From Antitrichia curtipendula (lineage: Eukaryota; Streptophyta; Bryopsida; Hypnales; Leucodontaceae), in the NCBI GenBank assembly GCA_951230915.1, contig OX579635.1, positions 44,764,001 to 44,828,000 on the forward strand: DNA of 64,000 nucleotides. Reading direction: 5' to 3'. Position numbers and translations under genes: made by a program. Shown here one piece after another: positions 12,423 through 23,549 of this stretch. The notes beneath the pieces were generated by a model that had not been told where the DNA came from, ran no database searches, and saw only the letters and a list, made by a program, of their open reading frames with translations. Each line of letters opens with the position of its first letter. Position 1 is the stretch's first letter.

Positions 12423-12487
12423 TGGAGCACGAGAATGTGCATAGGGACGTGGATGAACTTCTCTTCGATACCGGCAGTGAAGGGGTG
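12423..12487 (+). other. Possible short 5' coding exon in the cargo
   Basis: An ATG opens MEHENVHRDVDELLFDTGSE and the frame reaches GGGGTGAGTTTTTGA, which holds a good GTGAGT splice donor just before the stop. It looks like the first exon of a captured plant gene, but no partner exon was found. Confidence 0.25.
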
Positions 12488-12606
12488 AGTTTTTGATTTA
12501 ACCTTCGGGATGTTGTTCCCAGTTAGTTTTTGATTCTTTCCTTAAATTTAGCCCTCTTCACGTGAATAGTAAACCGTGATAGGTAAAGTAAACATTGGGA
12601 ATAGAA

Positions 12607-12925
12607 GCTAAATTGTAGAGTTAGTTAGAAGTAAAAAGCTAGAGTTAAATTGAGAAGTAAAAACTTAGAGTTAGTTTAGGAGTAAAAAAGCTAGAGTTTA
12701 ATTGAGAAGTAAAAACTAGAGTTAGTTTAGGAGTAAAAAAGCTAGAGTTAAATTGAGAAGTAAAAACTTGGAGTTAAGTTAGGAGTAAAAAAGCTAGAGT
12801 TTAATTGAGAAGTAAAAACTAGAGTTAGTTTAGGAGTAAAAAAGCTAGAGTTAAATTGAGAAGTAAAAACTTAGAATTAGGTTAAAAGTAAAAATCTAGG
12901 ATTAATTTAGGAGTCAAATCCAAGG
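12607..12925 (+). repeat. Nested tandem repeat (26-bp half units, 52-bp pairs)
   Basis: Two 26-bp half units alternate, TAGAGTTAAATTGAGAAGTA.. and TAGAGTTAGTTTAGGAGTAA... Pairs of about 52 bp repeat four to five times. A further alternation (AGTTAAATTG in one pair, AGTTTAATTG in the next) gives a 104-bp higher-order period. The array decays towards 12925. It is part of the interior of the hAT-like element. Confidence 0.92.
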
Positions 12926-13500
12926 GTAAAAATCCATAGTTACATTTAGAGGCTAGAGATTTGAGTAAAAACTAAGCTCAAGATTAGCTTATAGAATTGA
13001 AACTTCCAAAAGAAGTAGTCTTAGAGGTTCGTAGAAGGAACGCGGGGGTTCCCCCTTTGCGTAGTTAGGGACGTTAGAAATGACGCCAACTACCCAACCA
13101 ACCTTAGACGGAGGATAGTTAGGCGGAAGTTCAGATTTACTATCACCCTTGGTCATCGCAGTTAGCTTGTTGGTTATCCATGCAATTCTAATAATATTCG
13201 CTGCCATCCACGACACTTAGAAAATGTTAGCACAAAAAGATCCATTGCTTGGAAGGCACAGTAGACCGCGCTCACAAACACCCCCATATATTCAAAAGGT
13301 GGATAAAGGCATAGAACCTGGTTGGTGTTCGCCCGATTACCGAGGGTGGTAATCTTGCGCCCACACCAACCTAGATGTAACTTTTACAATTCAAGTTGTA
13401 TGGTCTAAAATCTATATTTGTCTTAGATGGTACTTTTACGGTTCACACCAAGCGGTTTGAAAATGGCACATGGAATATTGCCATTTTAACGAAATTCCCC

Positions 13501-13745
13501 ATACCGGTAGAAACTATGATGAGCGGTGAAAGTATTACAAATTTCCAAGGGCATGTGGCAACCATCGGTTCACTTGGCATTAGATTACAAGCCAAGAAAA
13601 CTTTGAACCCTTGTAACTTTTTGCATACGATGTCCAAATCATGTGCCTTTTGTTGTAATGGAATCCTCTTGGATTTTCCAACTACATCGTGAAAAAATTC
13701 TAACAAAAACTATGATGAGCGGTGAAAGTATAACAAAGGGCATGT
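13501..13745 (+). repeat. ~190-bp tandem repeat, right part
   Basis: It opens with the right target duplication ATACCGGT and then continues unit 3 (AACTATGATGAGCGGTGAAA). Unit 4 begins AATGGAATCCTCTTGG at 13657 and breaks off near 13745, where GC-rich DNA follows. Confidence 0.82.
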
Positions 13746-13997
13746 AGCGACCCCAATCCAGTGACCCCACCACCAATGAACGTCGCCATTTGTTCTACAA
13801 AAGTGCAACAATGAAGTGCGGAGCGGGTGTTTCTCCCCAAGTGGATCGGCCTCGGTGCCTGATGATGCCCCTACTCTCATCACTCTCAGCACGGCTCGAT
13901 CGTAGGATATATCGATCGTGGATGGGGTTGGGGTCTTCCCGTCAATTGCTCTAGCGCAGAGCTTTGGCTGCACAAATCCAGGCGGGGCCTGTTGGAT
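13746..13997. other. GC-rich stretch between tandem repeat and hAT element
   Basis: About 250 bases of clearly higher G+C content lie between the tandem repeat and the presumed hAT terminus. A minus-strand frame is open at 13710-13973 but shows no motif. Nothing is assigned. Confidence 0.35.
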
Positions 13998-15363
13998 GGG
14001 GTAGCGTTGGGCTAGCAGGCAAGCAGCTTCTTCCTGGGACGCTACTGGCTACCAGCCTTTTTTTTTGTTTTTTTACAAAGAGCCAGACTGGCTCCACTTC
14101 TAATTTCTTGTAATGCCCACATGGCGAGGACTAATATTTTTTTAAAGAACTCTACTGGCGACAATGAATTATGTATATAATCAATTTGGCACTATTTGGT
14201 TAGAATTGGTGGTATACTCTGGCACTTGGAGGAGTTAAAAGAATGCAGAAAAGGCGAATTCTCTTAGAAGTGGTGACGTATTTTGGCACTTTGAAAATAT
14301 TTAACAAAGAAAGTTTGGCGAATTCTTTTCATGCTTCTGTTAAACTTCAGTACCACCTTCTATAATATATATTGAAAAATAGGTGATGTAAAAAATAAAA
14401 ACAAGGTATAAGAAAATCAAATTTAATCCATAAATGTTTTTAGAGAAAAAGGGGCCAAGCGAGGGTCCATCTTTAGTGAGCAAGACCTACAACAAGCTTG
14501 GATGTAAGTCTACAATAATACCACTACATAGAGTCTAAGATCAAAGACCATAACGACGATCTGCCCCAGCTGCCCATCCATTATAGGCTTTGTCATATGG
14601 GAAAGTTTCCAGACTAAATATCTTCTGCAAATACATTCCTACCACGCATTCTAAATGTGTGTCTAAGGAATTTCGTAGCTTGTTTTTCAAGAAGGCAAGA
14701 GAGCTGAAATATCTCTCGTCCTCCACAGACCCCAACACTTGAACTATAGCAACTTCAGCTAACCTATAAAATTCAGAGAAGGCCTTAACTCTGAGAACAG
14801 TGCATGAGTCAAGATAACACCTTTAAACGAGTCAACGGGTTTAGGTCGAAGGGGGGCTCCATATGCTTCTTTGAATTGTTGAGCATGGCTAGCTTGAATA
14901 GACCCTATTGAGTCTCTAGTTTGTGGCGGTCCAACATTGGGGGAACAAGGCGTTTCACCTTATCTACTTCAATTAGCTTTGGCTCGCAGTAGTACGACAT
15001 CAAAGTAGCTAAGTGTCTCGAAAAAATCTCCTCCGCTTCATTCTGCAATCAGTACTGGGGGTAGACCACCCCAAGTGCATCCATCACAACATGGGTAGGA
15101 AAACGGGACTCAAGCTCCCACAACAACTGCCTGGCTGCCCCTACAAGGAAACATTAGAAGAGTTTGTGAGTCCTGAACAAGAAGCACATGCACCAAGTTT
15201 ATGAAAATTCTAAAATATTAAACCAAAGTGGAAATTCAGAAGTACGTAATTATAGGTAACTATTCAATCGTAAGTGTCCAAATGACCAAATGTGGTGGCT
15301 TCTACATGTATTCATCATACTGAATGATAAAATATACAAAAAAAAATATGAAATCATACCTTC

Positions 15364-15535
15364 AAAATCTATTTTCAGAAGTTACTATCATGTTTTGAGA
15401 AACCACTACGTACTAAGCAACTGACTGACATTAGCTACTGCTACTTGAAATCTGTTTTCAGAAGTTACTATGATGTTTTGAGAAACCAGTAGGTACTAAT
15501 GAACTGATTCACATTGGCTACTGGTACATGCAAAG
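15364..15535. repeat. ~86-bp tandem duplication within the hAT element
   Basis: Two adjacent copies share TTTTCAGAAGTTACTATSATG, then GTTTTGAGAAACCA and GGTACTA or CGTACTA. The copies differ at scattered positions, so the duplication is not recent. Confidence 0.8.
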
Positions 15536-15954
15536 AGAACGATGATTGGAGGGCTTCATGAATAGTTCAGACGATGACAATTCAGAAAATTTTGCTTAAT
15601 ATACTGCGGGAATACAGGGTTGCAACCTTGCAGGGTCACGTGTGTCACGCATGCTATGTTGCATGCCTTCAAAGGACTGGGTTAACTTTCTGTGAGCTTA
15701 ATCCTTGAATAACTGTTCCTTGCCTAGAGGGTAGCTACTTCATTACAATCATAATCATATTACATTCGAAATCAAAACAGGGAACCATAACTAACTACAT
15801 TCTAAGAAGTTAAACCAAATGCTTGCAGATCAGATCAGATCAATCGACCAGCAACTACCTAACGTAACCCCCGTTGATTACAAGCAAAGGTAGACACCAA
15901 CACCAATTGAAATCAAAACAGGGAAACCTAAAATTGAAAGGACGTCGATATCGT

Positions 15955-16128
15955 GCATATGAATCGAAATACTTGTTCCATGATTGAATGCACAGACCGA
16001 AATATTTGTTTGTTGATTGCATGCACAAACCAATATACATGTTCCTTGATTGCATGCATAGACCAAAATACTTGTTCCCTAATTGCATGCACAGATCGAA
16101 ATACTTGTTCTTGATTGCATGCACGATT
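15955..16128. repeat. ~36-bp minisatellite within the hAT element
   Basis: Four to five copies of GATTGCATGCACAGACCGAA plus ATACTTGTTCC recur at about 36-bp spacing. The minus strand reads as a false repeat peptide (NKYFGLCMQS). Confidence 0.9.
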
Positions 16129-16138
16129 TCCTAATCAA

Positions 16139-16702
16139 CTACATGACTTCCCAGAAATACACTACGTGCCACCGATGGAGCGACTCAAGGGCCTTGCAAT
16201 GAGCTGCACCGGGTTTGAATCGAAGGCACATAAAATTTATGTATACTTGATCGATCCAGAGTATACAACAGGCTGGTGATCGCTGACCAGAGGATGATGA
16301 AAGCTTACTTGTGCACTCAGTTTTCATTGCAGATAGAAGGGAGGCAAGGATTTCCCGATCAACCGGTTGACCATCATGTTGCGCCCAAATTTTCTCACCA
16401 TTCGCTACAAACACTAATTGTACAGAGTCGTTGTTCATGTCAGAAACCCACTTCATATGGATCTGACTGTGCGAACAGTCGAGGATATTCTTGAACGCCC
16501 AAAACTCGTCTGTGGAGAAAGCAGTGGCCTTGTCAACGTACATAGTATATAGTTGACCTTCTGCAAGCTTCAACGCAGCCACGAAGTCGCAAATATACAC
16601 GTCGCACTTATGGGCGAATGTGACAAGCAAGTCCACAACTTCCAGTAGAGGCATCAACGCTGTCATTCCGAATAGGGCATAAGGGTCAACCAATATAGTC
16701 AA
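16139..16702 (-). pseudogene. Open internal segment of the hAT transposase relic
   Basis: This 187-codon open stretch lies between the RNase-H-like core and the C-terminal dimerisation segment of the same relic. It starts ..TILVDPYALFGMTALMPLLE and shows alternating hydrophobic and acidic residues, consistent with the helical insertion domain of hAT transposases. It is no independent gene: it has the same strand, and its place between the core and the C-terminal segment fits the transposase. Confidence 0.55.
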
Positions 16703-19700
16703 GCATTTCTGCTAAGCAGGAGAAACATTTTTGGTTAGAAATTGAGTGTAGTGCAGGTTTCAAAAAATCCAACTGAAGTGAGGAGCGTACTAACAACATG
16801 CACTACATGAAATGCAGTGCGCTACACTACACGAAGTGGTGACGAACTTCTGTCACAAAACCTACATGGCTACAAGCACTAAGCACACCAACAAACCAAA
16901 CTTCAATTCCTTTAGCGCAATAAACTATAAGCTTTATTTTGTGCAATCGTTTGCACTCACGTACCAGTCACGAGAGTATTCCACATACTTATTCATTAGG
17001 TACTATCATATTGGCCTTCTGAGATTAAGAGGATTCATCAAAAGGATTTACAACTTTCTTAGTTTTTTTGCTCTTCTCATCAGTTACCTGGTTCAATCAG
17101 TTTGTGGATGCCTAAAATCAGCAGACTCTCTTAATAAAATGAAGCAGTATGTAGACTCTCTTGAGTAAAGACTCCAGTTATGCCCATTGACTGCCCAAGC
17201 TCAGTACCCTTGTTTCACTTGATTGATGTTGTGATTCGCTGCATGAACTACAGTGAGCATCAGGACGTACCTCAGCGGCGTCATTCTTGCTGCAGTCAAC
17301 CTTCATCTTTGTCATGAGCGTTCGGTAATCTGCTAGCAACCTCCGCAGCGGCTCCAACAACGACACCCAACGCGTAGTGACCTGCAAGAGAGGCTTGAGG
17401 CCTTTCGTCTCCATCACTTCCGCAAGCTTCTGGTATTCGCTAAGACACTTCGGGCTCTTGCTGAAATAAGAGTGTGTCTTCTAGATGACTTGTTCCACAA
17501 CTGTAAAAATAGGTAGCATCGACAATGACTTTGCAGCAAGGTTGCACCGGTGAGCCATGTAGTGCACCTCCATACAAAATGGAGCGTACTTTGTTTGAAT
17601 TTGCATCGTGACACCAATTTTTGCCCCTTGAAAAGTACTAACACCATCTGCGCCGAAGCAAAGCAACCTCCTCGAAATTTCTTCATACGTGAAGTTGCCC
17701 CCGCATTCTAGAGCCTTTGTAATCACCTCCGTAAGAATGTCTGCGCCAGATCCATCTACTAGCCGTTGCAATGATATCAAATGTGGGATTCTTATATAGT
17801 TTTCTACTATATATGCATGGATGCAGAGCTAGCTCCCATTGTCCACCGAAGTTACTTCATCACACGTTAGTGCAACGAATCTAGCAGTAGTAATTTTCTT
17901 TTTTATCGATGCCTTTACTTGCTGGTACAAAAACTCCGCCATTGTCCACCCCAAACCATATGTCCAGTGCATGCGTGGTAGGTTGGAGACACTGAGGAAG
18001 GAATACAGAGCCTACCTCTCCTCGTACTCTACCATAGGATGGCCGGAGGAGAGGATCTGGTAGATCGTGCTGAATTGGATAATTTTCTTCGACTTTGATG
18101 TGGAAGTAGTCATGCCTATTTGCTACAAGACTGAAGTGGGTTGGCGTGCTGCAAACAGGCGCAAATTGATTTGATGACGGCTTGTTCTAGAAACATACCA
18201 ATCTCATGCCTTCACATTATATTTAGGCATGTCGAAGGCAGCCTTCCTCCTCCCCTTGTGCTTAGTGAGGGTGTCCCATTTCGGACCAAGGATCTTTGGG
18301 TTTTTTTCGAATGTCGAACACACTGTGAACTTCACAAGGTGCACTTGCCCATCATTGCCTCGTATAGGTTCAGCCCACACCAACTTCGCGGCCCATTCAT
18401 TTTGAAAGCGTTGTGTTCAATCGTAGTTGGGTTTTGTTTTTTTGGATGGAGGCACCTGCTGGAAGTCGTCATCTGACTCTACACCGTCTTCCCCATCTGA
18501 TATCTCTACGAGGTCGCCCCGTAGCTGATGGCGTGCTTCGATAGTAATCTCTGCAGGTGTAGATCTGTCGCCAGTACTGCTATCACCCTGCGACTGGGGA
18601 GGAGGCCGAGATCCCAACAGTACTGTATCTAAAGATACAGAATTCATAGAAACGTCGTGCATTATGGACTTAGTAGCTGCTAACATCGAACCTAATTGAG
18701 AGGTGCCAAGAATGAGGGGCTGCGGATTCATTGCGTTCAGAGAGCTTGTGAAGAATTTCACAATTGATGAAGCCTCCCGTGCATTGCAACGTGATTTGGT
18801 GTCTTCTGTGCATACAGCCTTTCCCTTCATTTGGCGACGGCGTTTTGCAACTTCCTTGTCTGTCTTCCGAGCTACAGCTCGATCAGCCCGGGCCTTGGCG
18901 ACTTCTGTAAGTTCTTTGTGCAGTTGTGAACTTGCTTCTCGCAGCAGCAATTCCTCCGCCCCTGCATTAACATCAGGTTGGTCACAGTTGGACTCCACCT
19001 GTGGACAATGAATCTCCTCAGCCATAGCTTTGTAAAGACCCTAAACACTACAAAACACAGAAACCCTAAACTACAAGAGGCTTCACACAACAAGCACCGT
19101 TGGCGACCAAATCTCAAACCATGGCTCTGCTACATAACGTCAACAATGTTGACAAGCACCGTTGGCGATCTCTCAAGCCATGGCATCATCAACAAAACCC
19201 ACAACCAGAAGCACAACTCAGTTACTAAACACAAAGCGAAGCAAATGCATTGCAATTTCGAAGTCATTGCAGGAAATGGATGCAGGAAGGAAGACAGAGA
19301 GGGATACCATACTTGTGAAGTGCAAACATACCCAAATATAAGCTGCTTGCAGCCTCTCAACAAAAAACTTACGTAGTGGTCACAAATGCTCTCAGACTGC
19401 ATTGCTTGAAGGCGGCGTTCTACAGCAACAACCAGACGGAGTGGAAGTGAATGTTGCATCTCCACAGCCAAAGCAACTAGGGCTAGGGCGATTTACAGAA
19501 GCAGAGTGGGGAGGAAGTACAAGGCCTAACAAAATGAAAAGAGAGAGTGGTAATGAAGGTGGGCGTAGTGGTGGGAAGCCTTCTATATACATCTTGGCGA
19601 TTTGAAATTCAAAGTTGTGGCCTCCTTTGGCTATGAACAGAGTTCCTTCTATGAAAAACTTGGCGACGGATGCACAATTCAAGAAGCAGTGGAGGCGACA

Positions 19701-19969
19701 CAAAATGCGTGGAGGGAAGAAATTGGCACGACAATTTGAAAGTTTGGCGCTCCCCCATGGAAATTTTTGGCGAACACAGCTCCTGTTGGTGAAGCTTTCT
19801 GGCAGGGACGGTGGAACCCTATGTGGCTCTCTGGCGACTTTTTCCTTTTTTTTTTTTTTTTTTCCTTAAGGCTTTTTCGCCAACCTTTTTCAAATGGTGC
19901 TTTCTGGCTGCGTGGTGCCAAAAAAAAAAGGGCTGCTGGCTGCATGATAGCCCCCCTGCAGTTATATAA

Positions 19970-19979
19970 AGGGAAAACT
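19970..19979 (+). promoter_or_regulatory. Possible TATA box just outside the hAT element
   Basis: TTATATAAAG occurs in a moderately GC context on the plus strand. No credible downstream gene is seen, so its role is unknown. Confidence 0.2.
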
Positions 19980-19999
19980 GTGTCAGTCGGAAGTCTGGT

Positions 20000-20540
20000 C
20001 TTGCCTGATCAGTGATTTGGGCCAGTTCATTTTCCCAGCGTATTATTATTATTTCGTTGTTGGGCTGGCTCCGGTCCTCCCTGTCGTTCAAGAGTCCGCC
20101 GCATTACTCGGCTCCTGGGGCTTTGGCAGGGTCCACTCTGGCTTGCCACTCCCCGACTCTCGAGTCAGTCAGACGCCAAATAAAGACCGGCGCAACACTT
20201 CGGGGACCCACAGCGTATCCGGCTTTCTATTGTTGTAGGCTTGTATGTCTACGACATCAAGCTCTCTACTTTCACGTACCCCCGCCCTCAAAACCACTGC
20301 GCAGAAATCACGCGAAAGTGGTAACGCAACGTAATTGCGTTTGAGAAACGTTGAATTACTTACCGTGGAGTTTTTCCTTGTTGTTGGATCTTGTTTGGAA
20401 GTCAAAAGAGGATTCAAGATTCTCTTCTTGTGTATATTTTTTGGATAAGGTATAAAGAAACTATGAATTTTTTTAAATGTTGAAAATAGAAATACCCTAA
20501 AAGCTCGCAGGAATAGAAGTAACTTGTTTTAGGCAAGATG
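20000..20540. other. GC-moderate spacer, no gene recognised
   Basis: Frames on both strands are short and without motifs. A segment AAGAGGATTCAAGATTCTCTTC at about 20405-20426 recurs near 43545-43567 as part of a dispersed repeat. Confidence 0.4.
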
Positions 20541-20542
20541 TA

Positions 20543-20915
20543 TAAGAGCATTCCCACGCGTCTTATAAAATGCAAGCCAACTTGCAAGCCAGTCAATCCA
20601 ATTTGCAAGCCAGGGATGATGGGTCGCTCCACCCATAGCCTCTTAAGAGGCCATCGCCACCCAATTGGCTACATCCACATTTACGGATCAAGTCCTTGTT
20701 TGGTGAAAAAGTACAAAAGGTGCTTGTCTCATGTGGTTTGCAAGTCGGTTTGCAAGCCGCCCCTTGGCTTGCAAAAGAGCCTAGTTTTGCAAGTCATGGG
20801 CGGCTTTTGGCTTGGCCTCTTAACAAGTTCATCCATTATGCAAGACGGGTGGGACAATTTTGCAAGCCAGTGGCAACAAGTCATCCGTTTTACAAGACGG
20901 GTGGGCATGCTCTAA
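20543..20915. mobile_element. Foldback MITE with reiterated GCAAGCC motifs
   Basis: The left end reads AGAGCATTCCCACGCGTCTT and the reverse-complemented right end reads AGAGCATGCCCACCCGTCTT, an inverted repeat that continues ATAAAA / GTAAAA. The interior holds about nine scattered copies of TTGCAAGCC or close variants in both orientations. The terminus resembles the GAGCATNYCCA ends of many plant MITEs. The target duplication is not certain. Confidence 0.8.
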
Positions 20916-21503
20916 GATATGGGTTTTAGAAAGAGGTCATAATCAGGCAAAGTTATTTTATATTGGGCATGAGAAAAGTGACCTTCTCATTACCTCTTTT
21001 TTTGAAAACACAATAATTTTGAATTTACTACAAATGATCAAATTTGGAAAACTTGGATTTATGTTTGGAGTCAATGCATTCCAAATTTGTTATATTAGAT
21101 CAAGGAAGACAATATTAACCACTACAAGATAAGGGGTAGATTTTACATTAGTTATTGGATGGAACAATGAAGAGGTCAGTTTTCCTTGGCCCATTATACT
21201 ATAGGTCATAGACTTCACTAGAAGTCGCTTACACCAACACACTATAATACAATCATCATGTAAGGTAAGTCTACATAAAACCAACAAACTATAAAAATTG
21301 ATGCAATGTATTTAAATCCTACATTTAAAGATTACGAATGTACAACAACCATACCTAGTGTTGCTTTGGATGCAATATTGATTTGGGATATATTTATCCA
21401 AAAGCAAGTTGTTTATTAAGTGTTTTGCGAAGCATTTATCTAGATATTCATAAGGGGGATATATTTCAAACATTTATCAATCATTTTTCCTTCAAACAAC
21501 AAT

Positions 21504-21795
21504 GAAGAATTTTGTTAAAATGATGGTATTCCATGTGCCATTTTTAGATCATCCAATCTTAACCATGAAAGTGCCATCCGATACTAGTATAGATTTTTGA
21601 AATCTTGGACTATTATAGATTTCAGACCGTGCGGTCTGAACTATAATAATGACATCTAGGACATGTGTAGATTTCATACATTTAGAAATGATATAGATTT
21701 AAGAAATTTAGGACAATTGTACATTTCAAACCACGCAATCTAAATTGTAAAAACTACCAAAGTAGTGGAATACCGCCTTTTTTACAAAAATTGCC
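21504..21795. mobile_element. 292-bp hAT-like MITE related to the 3.37-kb element
   Basis: The left end GAAGAATTTTGTTAAAATG and the reverse-complemented right end GGCAATTTTTGTAAAAAAGG resemble the ends of the element at 10132-13500; both continue with GTATTCC-like sequence. The flanks are ACAACAAT (21496-21503) and ATAACAAT (21796-21803), an 8-bp duplication with one mismatch. The interior repeats TAGATTTCA-type motifs also found subterminally in the large element. Confidence 0.8.
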
Positions 21796-22010
21796 ATAAC
21801 AATAAAATGTTGCAGCCCAAACATACTTTAATTCATACTTTTTGGACTTTTCTTTTGAAGTTATTACTATGTACATATGCATTTTTGAAGCCAAAATTAG
21901 AGGTGCTCTATAATTATTTCCATTCTAAAAATTTCTTTGTAGGTGTATTGAAAACTTCATTATATATCCTTGCATGAGAGGACAATTGTTAGAGTTGTTG
22001 CAATTTTAAC

Positions 22011-22917
22011 CCCTAAAGTTCTAAGGCCTTTTTTTCATCGAAAAATACTCAAAACTGGCATTTCTATTGCAAAGTGCAAAAACATTAAAAAAAAAATCAT
22101 ATTTAATTTTAGAATCTTGTAGTGGATTATTATAAGAATATGTGGAAGAAATTTCATAAACTTTGACCTTGTAGATTGCAAGATATTTCCATTTAAAGTG
22201 TAGAAAACAAATTTTCTTACACCTTGCATGACCATATTTTTGGGCTTTAAATCTTCTTAACTTAAAAATATTTGCACTATTTATTATTATTTTATATGTT
22301 GAAGAATTGAGTTGAAAATCTTTAAGAAAAATATTCAACAAAAAAACACTTAATTTTCACTCATTAAAAAATTATTAAGTAGAAGAAGGTTCAAGATTGA
22401 AGGAAAAACTAATCTGTTAATAGCTCCAAGATAGAATTGAAACACAACAATTACAATGGTGAGATTGTTCTAGAAATTAGACTTAACCTTTTCTAACAAT
22501 TTTTTTTGAAAAATTATAAAAATTGCATTAAAAAACAAATTTTATAAGTTATTTTTTCAAGAAGATGCTTAGATTGCTTAAAAAACGAGACTGTTTATAA
22601 CTTTCTTATCATTGGTCCAAATAGATTGAAACCAAGCTTTAGATGTAAGAAAAAAAATACAATCTTTGAAGAAAAAATTAAAATAAAAAAACTCAGTTTT
22701 TTGTGATTTTTTTAGGTCTGCTTGTCAAGTTGCTTTTGGGACTTAGGATGGCATAACTTTTTCTCCTGGACACCATTTATAATTTAAAAAGTTATATTCT
22801 CCAAAAGCTAATCTGATTTCTTATCTTTAAAAAAAATTCAAAGCATCATGTAAAAAATTGACATCACACAAGCCTATCTAAAATTCCAAATGTCCCCGAC
22901 AGAAACTTTGGGATTTT
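22011..22917 (-). mobile_element. Dispersed element family R4, copy 2 (inverted)
   Basis: It is the reverse complement of the 5.5-6.6 kb element, recognisable by AAGATATTTCCATTTAAAGT, GTTAATAGCTCCAAGATAGA and TTTTTCAAGAAGATGCTTAG. Its ends TTTAACCCCTAAAG and, inverted, TTTAACCTCTAAAA give a similar terminal inverted repeat. Frames inside it on the minus strand are artefacts. Confidence 0.68.
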
Positions 22918-23219
22918 AGAGGTTAAAAAGACCTTGCCTAAAGAATGTTCAAACTATGCGTAAGTATGGTTTGTATTGATAAACTAGTTAATCTTTTTTA
23001 GCCAAGTCTTATGGAACTCAAAAGGAGATTTTGTAATTACCTCAGTTTGTAATTTAGGGCTATAACATGAATAAACTATAAATTGGTTAGGTTAGATGTA
23101 TCCAAAATGAACTCTAGAATCTCATGAATAGAGATTATACCTAAAGTTGTACATTTGAAGGAATAGTATGCCCTGGTTTCATTCTGCAAATGTGGCATTT
23201 GCAACAAGAATATGTACTA
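22918..23219. other. Spacer without recognised features
   Basis: About 300 bases of AT-rich DNA between two mobile elements; nothing recognisable. Confidence 0.4.
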
Positions 23220-23547
23220 AGGTAACAAGCTCGAGAATAGTTCGGGCATTGAGAACCGCCCACCTGTAAAATGTACACAATTTGTACACGCTGTTTTTTC
23301 ATAGCCTTCACTGATGTACAAACAGTGTACATTTCAGGGGTGGACGATTTTGGAGCCCTATGGCAGTTCAACTTCAAAATTTCATAACTAATTTAAAAAA
23401 GCTCCAAAAATATATGAAATGACTTAGGTTAGATGCCAAATCCACTTCTCTTTCAAGGAAAATTTACTGAAAATATATTTCAAGAAGCTTCGCCTTCCCA
23501 AAATTCAGTTTCAGCTCTTAGGTGGGCGATTTCTGGACCTGTTACCT
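23220..23547. mobile_element. TA-flanked foldback MITE, subfamily 1, copy A
   Basis: The left end AGGTAACA and the reverse-complemented right end AGGTAACAGG match, and TA flanks both ends (23218-23219 and 23548-23549). The 328-bp length and the interior (GCCCACCTGTAAAATGTACA, TTTCAAGAAGCTTCGCCTTC) are shared with three other copies at 27.5, 32.8 and 52.3 kb. Confidence 0.85.
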
Positions 23548-23549
23548 TA

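Larger units (their letters stand above)
10132..13500. mobile_element. 3.37-kb hAT-like element without transposase
   Basis: The element splits unit 3 of a ~190-bp tandem repeat. With the insert and one target copy removed, unit 3 becomes 196 bp, like its neighbours. The left end reads GGGCAATTTTGTTAAAATGG and the reverse-complemented right end reads GGGGAATTTCGTTAAAATGG; both continue CAATATTC, so the terminal inverted repeat is about 28 bp. The flanks carry an 8-bp duplication with one mismatch. Subterminal regions hold repeated TGTCTGAAATYTA-like motifs (about 10199-10235). The interior is richer in G and C than the host DNA and holds a 27-bp minisatellite, a nested 26-bp repeat and several medium ORFs, none with transposase motifs. 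It is therefore either non-autonomous or a carrier of captured sequence. A 292-bp relative with similar ends lies at 21504-21795. Confidence 0.85.
14541..19025 (-). pseudogene. hAT-family transposase relic
   Basis: Reading on the minus strand from ATG at 19025: a Lys/Arg-rich N-terminal part (to 18417), then a conserved zinc-finger-like segment around LGPKWDTLTKHKGRRKA (about 18240-18300) with upstream Cys residues, then an RNase-H-like core. The core holds VALTCDEVTSVDN (about 17840-17880), LLCFGADGVSTFQGAKIG (17630-17690) and YMAHRCNLAAKSLS (17525-17565). A C-terminal dimerisation segment, SVEDERYFSSLAFLKNKLRN (14670-14730), is diagnostic of hAT transposases. TGA at 18417, TAG at 17829-17831 (in place of an expected Trp codon) and TAG at 17481-17483 break the frame. 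Between 14740 and 17180 coding blocks alternate with repeats and possible introns. A full-length product is not possible without readthrough, so I class it as dead. The family call is strong; the exon map is not. Confidence 0.85.
14010..19955 (-). mobile_element. Degenerate hAT transposon, about 5.9 kb (ends tentative)
   Basis: The body carries minus-strand transposase relics (14541-19025). Tentative ends are GGGCTAGCAGGCAAGCAGC at the left (from about 14010) and, reverse-complemented at the right, GGGCTATCATGCAGC (to about 19955). I could not find a matching 8-bp duplication, so the ends are provisional. Both subterminal zones are sprinkled with TTGGCGA-type motifs (about 14150-14315 and 19600-19885), as expected of hAT elements, whose transposases bind reiterated subterminal motifs. 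Two internal minisatellites and several stops show the element is old. Confidence 0.6.

Noticed and set aside
12607..12925. Regular repeats considered as a CRISPR array
   Set aside because: The repeats are contiguous with no unique spacers, the host is eukaryotic, and no cas genes occur.
21120..21150. CACTACAAGATAAGG as a CACTA left end
   Set aside because: No matching CTTGTAGTG right end with a 3-bp duplication was found downstream.
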